Source: Rhodopseudomonas palustris JSC-3b (GTDB lineage: Bacteria; Pseudomonadota; Alphaproteobacteria; Rhizobiales; Xanthobacteraceae). From it: a DNA stretch of 64,000 bases. The notes under the pieces were generated by a model. The model searched no databases. It saw only the letters and a list, made by a program, of their open reading frames with translations, and was not told where the DNA came from. The translations under genes were made by a program, and so were the position numbers. Below are positions 54,141 through 62,836 of this stretch, piece by piece. The stretch covers positions 2,174,386-2,238,385 of the forward strand of contig KI632513.1 in assembly GCA_000504425.1 (NCBI GenBank). Direction: 5' to 3'. Each line of letters opens with the position of its first letter. The stretch's first letter is position 1.

Positions 54141-55136
54141 ATGACTGAGCAACATCCGCCGCGCCTTGTGGCGCGGATCGAGCGCTGGCCGATCGCCGGC
54201 GCGTTCAATATCAGCCGCGGTTCCAAGACCGAAGCGGTGGTGGTGGTGGCTGAAATCCACCATCGCGGCCAGATCGGCCGCGGCGAATGCGTGCCCTATG
54301 CCCGCTATGGCGAGACGCCGGAGGCGACGCTGGCGGCAATCGAAGCGTGCGCGGGCGCGGTCGCGGCTGGCCTGACGACGCAGGCGCTGCGCCAGACCAT
54401 GGCGCATGGCGCCGCCCGCAACGCGCTCGACTGCGCCCTGCTCGATCTCGCCGCCAAGCTCGCCGGCAAACGAATCTGGGACCTGCTCGGCCGCCCGGCG
54501 CCGGTGCCCTGCACCACCGCCTACACCATCTCGCTCGGCACGCCGGAGGCGATGGCCGCGGCGGCGGCGCAGGCCGCCCATCGGCCGCTGCTCAAGATCA
54601 AGCTCGGCAGCAGCAATGACGCCGCCCGGATCGCGGCGGTGCGGCGCGCGGCGCCAAACAGCGAGTTGATCGTCGATGCCAATGAAGGCTGGAGCGCGGC
54701 CTCGCTCGCCGCCAATCTTGCCGCCTGCGCCGAGGCCGGCGTCACCCTGGTCGAGCAGCCGCTGCCGGCCGGCCAGGATGGCGTGCTCGCGTCCCTGCAG
54801 CGGCCGATCCCGGTGTGCGCCGACGAGAGCGTGCACGACCTCGCCTCGCTGGCCGGGCTGCGCGAGCGCTATGACGCCATCAACATCAAGCTCGACAAGG
54901 CCGGCGGCCTGACCGAAGCGCTGGCGATGGCCGACGCCGCGCAACAAGCGGGGCTGGCGATCATGGTCGGCTGCATGGTGGCGACCTCGCTGGCGATGGC
55001 GCCGGCGATGCTGCTGGCGCAAGCGGCGCGTTATGTCGATCTCGACGGACCGCTGCTGCTGGCCAAGGATCGCGACCACGGCCTGCATTATCAGGGCAGC
55101 ACGGTGCATCCACCGCCCGCGGCGCTGTGGGGCTGA
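54141..55136 (+). CDS. Dipeptide epimerase / muconate-lactonizing-type enolase-superfamily enzyme
   Basis: 331 residues. Racemises or epimerises at a carbon next to a carboxylate, probably L-Ala-D/L-Glu. Catalytic pattern: RPLLKIKLGSSNDAARIAAV (K-x-K), LIVDANEGW and LVEQPLPAG and CADESVHDL (metal ligands Asp, Glu, Asp), YDAINIKLDKAGGLTEALAM (second catalytic Lys) and VDLDGPLLLA. The short N-terminal capping domain and length fit the dipeptide epimerases; a related DgcA activity on N-acylamino acids is possible. Convergent with the MFS gene, four bases apart. Confidence 0.88.
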   Translation: MTEQHPPRLVARIERWPIAGAFNISRGSKTEAVVVVAEIHHRGQIGRGECVPYARYGETPEATLAAIEACAGAVAAGLTTQALRQTMAHGAARNALDCALLDLAAKLAGKRIWDLLGRPAPVPCTTAYTISLGTPEAMAAAAAQAAHRPLLKIKLGSSNDAARIAAVRRAAPNSELIVDANEGWSAASLAANLAACAEAGVTLVEQPLPAGQDGVLASLQRPIPVCADESVHDLASLAGLRERYDAINIKLDKAGGLTEALAMADAAQQAGLAIMVGCMVATSLAMAPAMLLAQAARYVDLDGPLLLAKDRDHGLHYQGSTVHPPPAALWG

Positions 55137-55140
55137 GCCG

Positions 55141-56334
55141 CTACGGCGCCCCGCCCGGCTGCGCGGCGTGCAGCCGGCGCTGCGCGAGCGCGATCAGCAC
55201 ACCGCCGCCGAGCGCCATGACCGCCATCATCAGATAGACGCCCTGGCCATAGCGGGCGTAGAGCGCGCCGGCCGCGACCGACGCCACCGAGGTCACCAGC
55301 CCGGCGCAGGCAATCAGATAACCCTGGGCGCTGGCGCTGAACTGGTGCGGCACATGGCGCACCATCAACATCATGATGCCGACCTGGGTGATGCCAAAAC
55401 TGGCGCCGTGCAGCAGCTGCACTGCGGCCAGCAGCGGCAGCGGCAGATCCTGGGTCATGATCGACCAACGCAGCACCGCGCTCGCCGCGCCGATCATCAC
55501 CAAGGTCACCGGCGACCAGGTGAACCGCGGCGACAGCGCGAACACCACGATCTCAGCGATCACGCCGAGCGCCCACAGCCCGGCGATGGTCAGCCCGGCC
55601 AGGCCGTCGGCCTGCCAGGCGATCGAGGCGAAGCTGTAATAGGCGGCGTGGCTGCCCTGGATCAGCGCCGAAGCGGCAATGATCGCCAGAAAGCCGGGAT
55701 CGCGCAGCAGCCTGCTGGCGCGCGCCAGCGCGGCGGGCGGCTTGCTGGTCCCCTGCAACGGCTGCAATCCAAAGCTGACCAGCGCGCCCAGCATCGCCAC
55801 CGCCACGATCAGCCAGATCAGGCTCTCGACCGGAATGCGATCGACCACCAGGCCGCAGCCGATCGCGCCGACGATGAACGCGCCCGAGCCCCACAGCCGC
55901 AGCGGCCCATAATTCAAACCGTAGCGCACCACGCCTTTCAGCGCGTAGCCGTCGGTCAGTGGTACCAGCGGCGTCCAGACGCAGGCGGTCAGCGCAAAGG
56001 CAATCAGCAGCGCCAATGGCTCACGCAGCGTACCGATCAGCGCAAACCCTAGGACAGTTACCAGGGAGGTGATGATCATCGCCGCGCGCAGCGCGTGATA
56101 ACGCTCAGCCATGCTGGTGATGAACGGCAGCACGGTGAAGCGTGTCAGCGGCGGCGCCGCCAAAATCACGCCGATCCAGGCCGGCTCGATGCCGACGCCC
56201 TGCAGCCACACCGGAAAAAACGGCAGATAGACGCCGATCAGCCCGAACACCGCGCCGTAGAACAACGCCAGCCGCGCCGCGAATCGCCGGGATACCTCGT
56301 AGGAAGTGATGGGGATTTGTGATTCGCGGGGCAT
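55141..56334 (-). CDS. MFS transporter (HcaT / phenylpropionate permease-like)
   Basis: 397 residues from ATG at 56332-56334, about twelve membrane helices. It fits the MFS_1-like family of HcaT: RLALFYGAVFGLIGVYLPFF at the N-terminus, VGIEPAWIGVILAAPPLTRF, LNYGPLRLWGSGAFIVGAIG and GYLIACAGLVTSVASVAAGA near the end. A longer frame to 56622 adds no membrane segment and is rejected. Substrate unknown; often nucleoside, sugar or aromatic acid. Confidence 0.87.
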   Translation of the reverse strand: MPRESQIPITSYEVSRRFAARLALFYGAVFGLIGVYLPFFPVWLQGVGIEPAWIGVILAAPPLTRFTVLPFITSMAERYHALRAAMIITSLVTVLGFALIGTLREPLALLIAFALTACVWTPLVPLTDGYALKGVVRYGLNYGPLRLWGSGAFIVGAIGCGLVVDRIPVESLIWLIVAVAMLGALVSFGLQPLQGTSKPPAALARASRLLRDPGFLAIIAASALIQGSHAAYYSFASIAWQADGLAGLTIAGLWALGVIAEIVVFALSPRFTWSPVTLVMIGAASAVLRWSIMTQDLPLPLLAAVQLLHGASFGITQVGIMMLMVRHVPHQFSASAQGYLIACAGLVTSVASVAAGALYARYGQGVYLMMAVMALGGGVLIALAQRRLHAAQPGGAP

Positions 56335-56409
56335 CAATTCAATTGCGATTCGGTGCGGTTCATGGTGATCGTTAACGGATTGCGTTTCAATTTGCGTCAC
56401 GAGTTGGCC

Positions 56410-57735
56410 ATGTCCGAAGAAGCTTTTGCCTTGTCGCCGATCGCGGCTCGTCCATCGCTGCCCAGCGAGGCCGATTATGACGCGATCCGCGAAGCGTTCA
56501 TGGAGACTTCTCGCGGGCGCTGGTTCCTCAGCGAATACGCCAAGCGCAACCGCAATGCCGACACCCGCATGGTGCTGGATGCGGTGGAACGCATCGAACA
56601 AAGCATCGCGGCGCAGAAGCAATCATCGCAGGGCGGGCTGATGGAGGCGCTGGGCCCGATCAGTTCGCTGATCGGCGAAACCCGCAACGCGGTCGCCAAG
56701 GCGCTGCCCGATCCGCTCGAAGTGCTGGCGCCGGCGCGCGAAGGCGCGAGGGTGACGCGCGAGGTCGCCGTCGCGCTGCGCGACTGCGGCGCCGATGTGC
56801 GGATTTGCGATCTGCTCGACGCCCAGGTTGAAGCGATCGAGTCCGGCCACCGGCAGATGGTGATGTCGTCGGCGCGCGATGTGGTGCTGGCCGCATTCGA
56901 CCGGCTGCTGCAGGACGTGATCGACCTCGCCAGCGCCGATGGCCAGCCCGGCGCGGACGCCGCGCCGAGCACCGCGGCGGCCACGCCGCGGGCCGAACCG
57001 CCCTCGCCTCCTGCTCCGCCCGCGCCGCCCGCCGCTCCGGAAGCGACCATAGCCGCGCAGCCCGCGGCCGATGAGATCGTGGCGGAAGGGATTGCGGCGG
57101 AAGAGATCGCGGCAGATGAAATCGCGGCTGTGGTCGAGCACGTGCCGGCGCCGCAGCCGGCAGCGGAGGCTGAAACCGCGGCCGCAGCCGTGATTGCAGC
57201 CACCCCGGCCATCGATCTCGACGAAGAGCCGGAAGCTGACGACGACTCGTTGTTCGACGAGCCGGACGACAGCGAACAACAGGCAGCGGCGCTTGCGCCC
57301 GAGCCGCCGCAGGATGACGAACCGCCGGCGCCGACGCTGGAGCAGATCATTGCCGACGAAGCGGTGAGCGATGCCGCGTTCGCGCATGACATTGCGGTGC
57401 TCGATCTGGTGGCCCAGGAGATGGCGGCGCCGGACGACGACGATCTGTCAGACCTCGAATTCGCCGACCCGGAACCGGCCGAACACGCCGAGCCGGTCGC
57501 GCAGGCGGATGGCGTGCCGGCCGAGGCCGTGGCCGCGGCCCCGGTGCAAGCAATCGCCGCCGAACCGGCCCGCACCTCCGCGCAGGCCCCGCAGCAGATG
57601 CAGGCCGCGGCGCCCGCCTCGGTTGGAGCCGCCGTGCTGGCTCAGGGCGTGGTGCGCAAGCCGGTGCTGAGCAGCGATCCGTTCGCCGCGTTGCGGCGCA
57701 TGACTCAGGCTGAAAAGCTGGCGTTCTTTTCCTGA
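56410..57735 (+). CDS. Acidic Ala/Pro-rich protein of unknown function
   Basis: 441 residues from ATG at 56410; a GTG at 56353 would add 19 residues but leaves only 18 bases to the divergent MFS gene. Order: a conserved-looking N-terminus (about 1-180: DAIREAFMETSRGRWFLSEY then AKRNRNADTRMVLDAVERIE; the run GRWFLSEYAKRNRNADT occurs, to my memory, in hypothetical proteins of Rhizobiales), a helix with LLDAQVEAIESGHRQMVM, then a low-complexity Ala/Glu/Pro region (about 185-410), and a short conserved C-terminus KPVLSSDPFAALRRMTQAEK. No signal or membrane segment. Function unknown. Confidence 0.72.
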   Translation: MSEEAFALSPIAARPSLPSEADYDAIREAFMETSRGRWFLSEYAKRNRNADTRMVLDAVERIEQSIAAQKQSSQGGLMEALGPISSLIGETRNAVAKALPDPLEVLAPAREGARVTREVAVALRDCGADVRICDLLDAQVEAIESGHRQMVMSSARDVVLAAFDRLLQDVIDLASADGQPGADAAPSTAAATPRAEPPSPPAPPAPPAAPEATIAAQPAADEIVAEGIAAEEIAADEIAAVVEHVPAPQPAAEAETAAAAVIAATPAIDLDEEPEADDDSLFDEPDDSEQQAAALAPEPPQDDEPPAPTLEQIIADEAVSDAAFAHDIAVLDLVAQEMAAPDDDDLSDLEFADPEPAEHAEPVAQADGVPAEAVAAAPVQAIAAEPARTSAQAPQQMQAAAPASVGAAVLAQGVVRKPVLSSDPFAALRRMTQAEKLAFFS

Positions 57736-58760
57736 GCGGCGCTGGCGCCGACCAGCGGCGCCATGGTGTCGTCTTCGATCAGCCGGGCATACATGTCCGG
57801 ATCGACATTGCCGCCCGACAGCACCACCGCGACGGTCTTGCCGCGCGCCTGGATGCGCCCGGCCAGCAGGGCCGCCAGCGCCACCGCGCCGCTTGGCTCG
57901 ACCACCAGCCGCAATTCACGGAACACCAGCCCGACGGTCGCGGCCACCTCGGCGTCGGAAGCCGTGACCCCGCGCGCCAGCAGCCGCTGATTGATGGTGA
58001 AGGTGAGCTGGCCGGGGATCGGCGCCATCAGCGCATCGCAAATGGTATGCTTGTCGGCATGATGCGGCTCGCGTTGGCCAGCGCGCAGCGAGCGGGCGTG
58101 ATCATCAAAACCATCGGGCTCGGCGCAGACGATCGCCGCTTGCGGGCGGCGCGATCGCACCGCCACCGCGATGCCGGCGCACAGCCCGCCGCCGGAGGCC
58201 GGCGCCATCACCAGATCGGGCGACAGCCCCATCTGCTCGAGGTCATCGACGATCTCGCGGCCGATCGTGCCCTGCCCGGCAATGATCTTGGTGTCGTCAT
58301 AGGGCGGCACCAGCGTCGCGCCGCGCTCCTCGGCAATGCGGCGCGCGATCGCCTCGCGGTCTTCGCGCAGCCGGTCATACAGCACCAGCTCGGCGCCATA
58401 GGCTTTGGTCCGTTCGCGCTTGGAGGCCGGGGCATCGGCCGGCATGACGATGGTGGCGCGCAGCCCGAGCAATTGTGCCGCGGCGGCGACGCCCTGCGCA
58501 TGATTGCCGGACGAGAACGCCACCACGCCGCGCGGCCGGGCATCCTCGGGGATCGACATCAGCTTGTTGAAGGCGCCGCGGAACTTGAACGAGCCGGTCC
58601 GCTGCAGCATCTCCGGCTTGAGCAGCACCCGGGCGCCGCTGAGCGCGTCGATCACCGGCGACGACAACAGCGGCGTGCGCACCGCATGGGGCGCCAGCAC
58701 CTGGGCCGCTTGCTCGATATCCGCGGCACTGACGGGCAGTGAAGTCAGACCCTCGCTCAT
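57705..58760 (-). CDS. PLP-dependent threonine/serine dehydratase
   Basis: 351 residues from ATG at 58758-58760. Deaminates threonine or serine to a 2-oxo acid and ammonia. QRTGSFKFRGAFNKLM holds the PLP Lys, VVAFSSGNHAQGVAAAAQLL is the phosphate/substrate region, and MAPASGGGLCAGIAVAVRS is the glycine-rich phosphate loop; VVLSGGNVDPD near the end binds the PLP ring. No regulatory ACT domain, so it is of the catabolic or serine-racemase-like class. The 3' end overlaps the convergent gene at 57735 by 31 bases. Confidence 0.9.
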   Translation of the reverse strand: MSEGLTSLPVSAADIEQAAQVLAPHAVRTPLLSSPVIDALSGARVLLKPEMLQRTGSFKFRGAFNKLMSIPEDARPRGVVAFSSGNHAQGVAAAAQLLGLRATIVMPADAPASKRERTKAYGAELVLYDRLREDREAIARRIAEERGATLVPPYDDTKIIAGQGTIGREIVDDLEQMGLSPDLVMAPASGGGLCAGIAVAVRSRRPQAAIVCAEPDGFDDHARSLRAGQREPHHADKHTICDALMAPIPGQLTFTINQRLLARGVTASDAEVAATVGLVFRELRLVVEPSGAVALAALLAGRIQARGKTVAVVLSGGNVDPDMYARLIEDDTMAPLVGASAAQEKNASFSA

Positions 58761-58883
58761 GTCTGACTCATAGGCGCACTGCAACATGCGAGCAAGTGGC
58801 AGTGATCACGCCACTTGCCGCAGTGACTTGCTGCAGTGACTGACTTGGCGAATGATCTGCCCGCCTGATGTGCCGCAGCGGCC

Positions 58884-59939
58884 TCAAATCGCCGCGTGCG
58901 GCGCTTCGGCCGATGGCAGAACAGCAGCGGCGCGAACTTCCTTGTGCTGCACGCCAGTGACATTGTCGATGAAGGCCTTGGCCGAGGCTTCCCAGGTCTG
59001 GCGCGCGGCGAATTCCTGGCACGTCTGCCGCGACAGCGTCAGCGCTGTCAGGCAGGCGCTGCGCAGATCCTCGCTGAGCGCGCCGACCGGCGCGTCGCCG
59101 ATCACATCACGCGGCCCGGTAACCGGGAACGCGGCGACCGGCACGCCGGTGGCAAGGGCCTCCAGCAGCACCAGCCCAAATGTGTCGGTGCGGCTCGGGA
59201 ACACGAACACGTCGGCCATCGCATAGGCCTCGGCCAGCGCCGCGCCATGCATCGCGCCCAGAAACACCGCGTCCGGGAACCGGCGTTGCAGCTCGGCGCG
59301 CGCCGGGCCATCGCCGACCACCACCTTGGTGCCGGGCAGATCGAGCGCCAGGAAGGCGTCGAGATTCTTCTCGACCGCAACCCGGCCGACGCACAGGAAA
59401 ATCGGCCGCGGCAGATCGGTCGACACCGAGCGCGGGTGGAACAGTTTGGTATCAACGCCGCGCGGCCACAGCACCACGTTGCGGAAACCGCGGCCGCGTA
59501 GTTCGTCGGCCAGCGCCGGCGTTGCCGCCATCACCGCCTGGCTCGGACCATGGAAGCGGCGCAGCCAGGCCCACACCCAGGATTCCGGGATCGGCGCCCG
59601 CGCGGAAACGTATTCCGGGAAGCGGGTGTGAAAGCTGGTGGTGAAGCGCAGGCCATGCTTGCGGCAATAGCGCCGCACCAAGACGCCGATCGGCCCTTCG
59701 GTGGCGATGTGGATGCTGTCGGCGCGCGCCTGTTCGATCAGCTGCGCGATCTTGCCCGGCCCCGGCAGCGCCACCCGCAGATCGGGATAGCTCGGCAGCG
59801 CCACGGTACGGAACGATTGCGGCGTCAGGAACACGATTTCGACGCCGAGCGATTTGGCGGCGTCGGCCATCATGGTCAGGGTGCGCACCACGCCATTGAC
59901 CTGCGGGTGCCACGCATCGGTTGCGATCAGAATACGCAT
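58884..59939 (-). CDS. GT4-family glycosyltransferase
   Basis: 351 residues. N-terminal MRILIATDAWHPQVNGVVRT and ADSIHIATEGPIGVLVRRYC, C-terminal FLCVGRVAVEKNLDAFLALD, GDGPARAELQRRFPDAVFLG and FPSRTDTFGLVLLEALATGV with the E-x7-E type sugar-nucleotide site. This resembles the bacterial enzymes that glycosylate diacylglycerol or mannosylate lipid acceptors. It overlaps the LpxH-like gene by one base (TGATG), so they are translationally coupled; this and pmtA nearby point to membrane lipids. Donor sugar unknown. Confidence 0.85.
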   Translation of the reverse strand: MRILIATDAWHPQVNGVVRTLTMMADAAKSLGVEIVFLTPQSFRTVALPSYPDLRVALPGPGKIAQLIEQARADSIHIATEGPIGVLVRRYCRKHGLRFTTSFHTRFPEYVSARAPIPESWVWAWLRRFHGPSQAVMAATPALADELRGRGFRNVVLWPRGVDTKLFHPRSVSTDLPRPIFLCVGRVAVEKNLDAFLALDLPGTKVVVGDGPARAELQRRFPDAVFLGAMHGAALAEAYAMADVFVFPSRTDTFGLVLLEALATGVPVAAFPVTGPRDVIGDAPVGALSEDLRSACLTALTLSRQTCQEFAARQTWEASAKAFIDNVTGVQHKEVRAAAVLPSAEAPHAAI

Positions 59940-60736
59940 CAGGCAGCCCGCGCGGCGATGGTGGGCAACGAAGCCGGCCGGTTGGCGACTTCGGTCCAGG
60001 TGATGATCTCAAAACGGCCGTCTTCATGCTCGGCAAGCGCCGTGCAGCTTTCGACCCAGTCGCCGCAATTCATGTAGCGGATGCCATGCTCATCGCGGAT
60101 GGTGGCGTAGTGGATGTGGCCGCAGATCACGCCGTCGGCGCCGTGGCGGCGCGCTTCATTGGCCAGCGTTTCCTCGAATGCGCCGATGTAATTGACGGCG
60201 TTCTTGACCTTTTGTTTGGCCCATTGCGACAGCGACCAATACGGGAAGCCGACCAGGCGGCGCAGCGCGTTGACCAGCCGGTTGGCCTTGATCGCGAAGT
60301 CATAGGCCTTGTCGCCGAGATGGGCGAGCCAGCGCGCGTGCTGGACCACGAGGTCGAACATGTCGCCGTGGATCACCAGATATTTGCGGCCATCGACGCC
60401 GGTGTGCATCGCGCTTTCCACCACGTCGATGCCGCCGAAATGGGTGCCGTAGTAATTGCGCAGAAATTCGTCGTGATTGCCGGGCACATAGACCACGCGG
60501 GCGCCCTTGCGCGCCTTGCGCAGCAGCTTTTGCACAAAGTCGTTGTGCGCCTGCGGCCAGTACCAATTCGACTTCAGCGCCCAGCCATCGACGATATCGC
60601 CGACCAGATAGATCGTGGCCGCATCATGGACCCGCAGGAAATCGAGCAGCTTGTTGGCTTGGCAACCGCGCGCGCCAAGATGAACATCGGAGATGAACAA
60701 CGTTCGGAAGCGCCGTTCGGGAATGTCGTCGCTCAT
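59939..60736 (-). CDS. UDP-2,3-diacylglucosamine diphosphatase-like metallophosphoesterase
   Basis: 265 residues. Calcineurin-like core: FISDVHLGARGCQANKLLDF (D-x-H), YLVGDIVDGW (GD), VYVPGNHDEFLRNYYGTHFG (GNHD) and VICGHIHYATIRDEHG (GH-x-H); KYLVIHGDMFDLVVQHARWL supplies another metal His. It is longer than E. coli LpxH (240) and relates to its paralogues; Rhizobiales usually use LpxI for lipid A, so this may act on another lipid. Start of a two-gene operon with the GT4 gene. Confidence 0.83.
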   Translation of the reverse strand: MSDDIPERRFRTLFISDVHLGARGCQANKLLDFLRVHDAATIYLVGDIVDGWALKSNWYWPQAHNDFVQKLLRKARKGARVVYVPGNHDEFLRNYYGTHFGGIDVVESAMHTGVDGRKYLVIHGDMFDLVVQHARWLAHLGDKAYDFAIKANRLVNALRRLVGFPYWSLSQWAKQKVKNAVNYIGAFEETLANEARRHGADGVICGHIHYATIRDEHGIRYMNCGDWVESCTALAEHEDGRFEIITWTEVANRPASLPTIAARAA

Positions 60737-60789
60737 TGCGTCATACCCCTTCTACAGCCGCCATCATCGATGATGATGGTCTTGTCGTC

Positions 60790-61446
60790 TCATGCCGCCA
60801 GCGGCGTGGGTGTCTTTTCAAAGCAAACCAATGTGTAAAGACCGAAGGGGCGGAGCTTGCGTCGTTCGACCAGCACCGCTTCCTTGGTGGATTGTGCCCA
60901 GGCCTGCAGCCGGGCGAATGGAAATTCCGGACGCAGCCCAAGATTGCGGGTGCGCTGCGCCGTCCAGCGCTCGACCGCTGCGGCGACGCCGACTTCTGAG
61001 TACAGATGATTGACGAGAATGATGCGGCCGCCGGGCTTCACGACCCGGTGGCATTCCGACAGCACCAGCTCCGGATTCTCGACCAGCGTGATCACGAATT
61101 GCGCCACCACGCAGTCGAAACTGGCGTCGGCAAAGCTCATGCGGTGCGCATCCATCTGCAACACCTGCTTGACCCAGGGATAGCGGCCGCTCGCCATCTT
61201 GGCGCGGGCCTTCTCCAGCATCGGCGCGCTGAGATCGATGCCGGTGACCTCGGTCGAGGCGTCGTAATCGTCGAACGACAGGCCGGTGCCGACGCCGACC
61301 TCCAGCACCTTGCCGCCGATCGCCCGGGCTTCCGCAGCGGCCGCGCGCCGCCCCTTCAGCATTACGGGTCCGCAGATCACGTCGTAAATGGGAGCCCAGC
61401 GGGCGTAGGCGGTTTCAACAGTGGATCTGTCGAGGTCGGGTGTCAT
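60790..61446 (-). CDS. pmtA: Phosphatidylethanolamine N-methyltransferase PmtA (Rhodobacter type)
   Basis: 218 residues. Makes phosphatidylcholine from phosphatidylethanolamine with S-adenosylmethionine. KVLEVGVGTGLSFDDYD is the SAM motif I, TGIDLSAPMLEKARAKM motif post-I; VVAQFVITLVENPELVLSEC and VVKPGGRIILVNHLYSE follow. This matches the Rhodobacter-type PmtA rather than the Sinorhizobium type. Upstream 5' spacing (53 bases) from the LpxH-like gene, same strand. Confidence 0.85.
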   Translation of the reverse strand: MTPDLDRSTVETAYARWAPIYDVICGPVMLKGRRAAAAEARAIGGKVLEVGVGTGLSFDDYDASTEVTGIDLSAPMLEKARAKMASGRYPWVKQVLQMDAHRMSFADASFDCVVAQFVITLVENPELVLSECHRVVKPGGRIILVNHLYSEVGVAAAVERWTAQRTRNLGLRPEFPFARLQAWAQSTKEAVLVERRKLRPFGLYTLVCFEKTPTPLAA

Positions 61447-61555
61447 CTCTGCCGTCGAATCTCAACTTGCAACACGACTGCGGATAGCAGCCCTGTGCGA
61501 CGGCTAGACGACAATGCCCTCATCCTTGCGGACGAGAGCGCCGGCAGCAGCAGGT

Positions 61556-62362
61556 TCAGGCGGGATTGATGCCGTAAAAATGATGGATCGGGCCGTGGCC
61601 ATGGCCGACGGTAAAGCGGTCGGCAGCGGCAATCGCGCCGCTGATCCAGGTCTTGGCGTTGCGCGCGGCGGTTTCGATGTCGGCGCCCTTGGCCAGTTCC
61701 GCGGCGATCGCCGAGGACAGCGAACAGCCGGTACCGTGGGTGTTCTTGGTGGCGATCCGCGGCGCAGCCAACGCCAGCGTGCCGGCGGCGCTGACCAGAT
61801 AATCGGTGCTGGACGGCCCCTGGCCGTGACCGCCCTTGATCAACACCGCGCCGCAGCCAAGCTGCAGCAGCCGGCGGCCCTGGCCTTCGATCTCGCCGAC
61901 GCTGGTGGCAACCTGCTCACCGAGCAGCGCCGCGGCTTCCGGCAGATTGGGCGTGATCAACTGCACTTTCGGCACCAATTGCTGGCGCAGCGCGTCGATC
62001 GCATCGGGCGCCAGCAGCTTGTCGCCGGAGGTGGCGATCATCACCGGATCGAGCACCACCACGGGCGGATGCCAGCGCTCCAGCCCGGCGGCGATCGCCT
62101 CGATCGCCTCGCGCCGCGACACCATGCCGATCTTGACCGCGCCGACCGCGAGATCAGAAAACACCGCATCGATCTGCGCGGTGATGAATTCCGGCGGCAC
62201 GTCATGAACGCCGGTCACGCCTTGGGTATTTTGCGCGGTGAGCGCGGTGATCACCGAGGCGCCATAGACGCCGCGCGCCGCGAAACTCTTCAGGTCGGCC
62301 TGAATGCCGGCGCCGCCGCTGGAGTCGGAACCGGCGATGGTCAGAGCGATCGGTGTGGGCAT
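61556..62362 (-). CDS. thiD: Hydroxymethylpyrimidine/phosphomethylpyrimidine kinase ThiD
   Basis: 268 residues from ATG at 62360-62362. Phosphorylates HMP and HMP-P in thiamine biosynthesis. ALTIAGSDSSGGAGIQADLK is the N-terminal substrate loop, VVVLDPVMIATSGDKLL is central, and TKNTHGTGCSLSSAIAAELA has the GTGC anion hole with catalytic Cys. The frame continues upstream to 62770, antisense to another gene, and is rejected there. The tandem 17-bp repeat lies directly in front of its start. No TPP riboswitch was recognised. Confidence 0.93.
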   Translation of the reverse strand: MPTPIALTIAGSDSSGGAGIQADLKSFAARGVYGASVITALTAQNTQGVTGVHDVPPEFITAQIDAVFSDLAVGAVKIGMVSRREAIEAIAAGLERWHPPVVVLDPVMIATSGDKLLAPDAIDALRQQLVPKVQLITPNLPEAAALLGEQVATSVGEIEGQGRRLLQLGCGAVLIKGGHGQGPSSTDYLVSAAGTLALAAPRIATKNTHGTGCSLSSAIAAELAKGADIETAARNAKTWISGAIAAADRFTVGHGHGPIHHFYGINPA

Positions 62363-62370
62363 CTGCGGCT

Positions 62371-62421
62371 CATGGGCGTGACAAGGACATGGGCGTGACA
62401 AGGACATGGGCGTGACAATGA
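62371..62421. repeat. 17-bp tandem repeat between thiD and the RAM-domain gene
   Basis: CATGGGCGTGACAAGGA at 62371, 62388 and (last bases changed) 62405, three head-to-tail copies in the divergent promoter region. Confidence 0.85.
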
Positions 62422-62521
62422 CTGGCTGGTGGTATCGTGCCTCCCGGCTGCCGGCAAGCCGGCTTGCCACGGCCTGCGGTTTTGGGCTTGATGGCCGCAA
62501 CAGACGTCCCGGAGAGATGCG

Positions 62522-62776
62522 ATGATTCCCTTCTTTGTTCAGTTCAAATGCGAGCTCGGCCAGTCTTATGCGGTGGCCAACGCCATTGCCGAAGCCGAAA
62601 TCGCCTCCGAGATTTACTCGACCGCGGGCGACTACGATCTGCTGGTGAAATTCTACGTCGAGAAGGAAACCGACATCGGCCACTTCGTCGCCGAGAAGGT
62701 GCAGACCATCCCCGGGATTCGCGACACCTACACCATCATCACCTTCAAGGCGTTCGGCACGCCGCGCCAAAGCTGA
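62522..62776 (+). CDS. Stand-alone Lrp/AsnC ligand-binding (RAM) domain protein
   Basis: 84 residues with GGAGAGATGCG before the ATG. It is the RAM domain of Lrp/AsnC regulators without the DNA-binding helix-turn-helix: MIPFFVQFKCELGQSYAVAN, EIYSTAGDYDLLVKFYVEKE, and KVQTIPGIRDTYTIITFKAF. Such single-domain proteins assemble like the regulator's effector ring and may bind amino acids or modulate full-length Lrp proteins. Role here unknown. Confidence 0.88.
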   Translation: MIPFFVQFKCELGQSYAVANAIAEAEIASEIYSTAGDYDLLVKFYVEKETDIGHFVAEKVQTIPGIRDTYTIITFKAFGTPRQS

Positions 62777-62787
62777 CGCCGCAATGC

Positions 62788-62811
62788 GCGGCTGGCCACG
62801 CGGCCAGCCGC
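62788..62811. terminator. Hairpin between convergent RAM-domain and cytochrome genes
   Basis: Perfect stem GCGGCTGGCC (62788-62797) with GGCCAGCCGC (62802-62811), loop ACGC. No U-tract. It can act on either convergent transcript. Confidence 0.5.
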
Positions 62812-62836
62812 TGACCAGCGGCCAGCGCAGGCCGGT

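Noticed and set aside
62363-62521. TPP riboswitch before thiD
   Set aside because: No conserved TPP-aptamer core was found; the space holds the 17-bp repeats instead.
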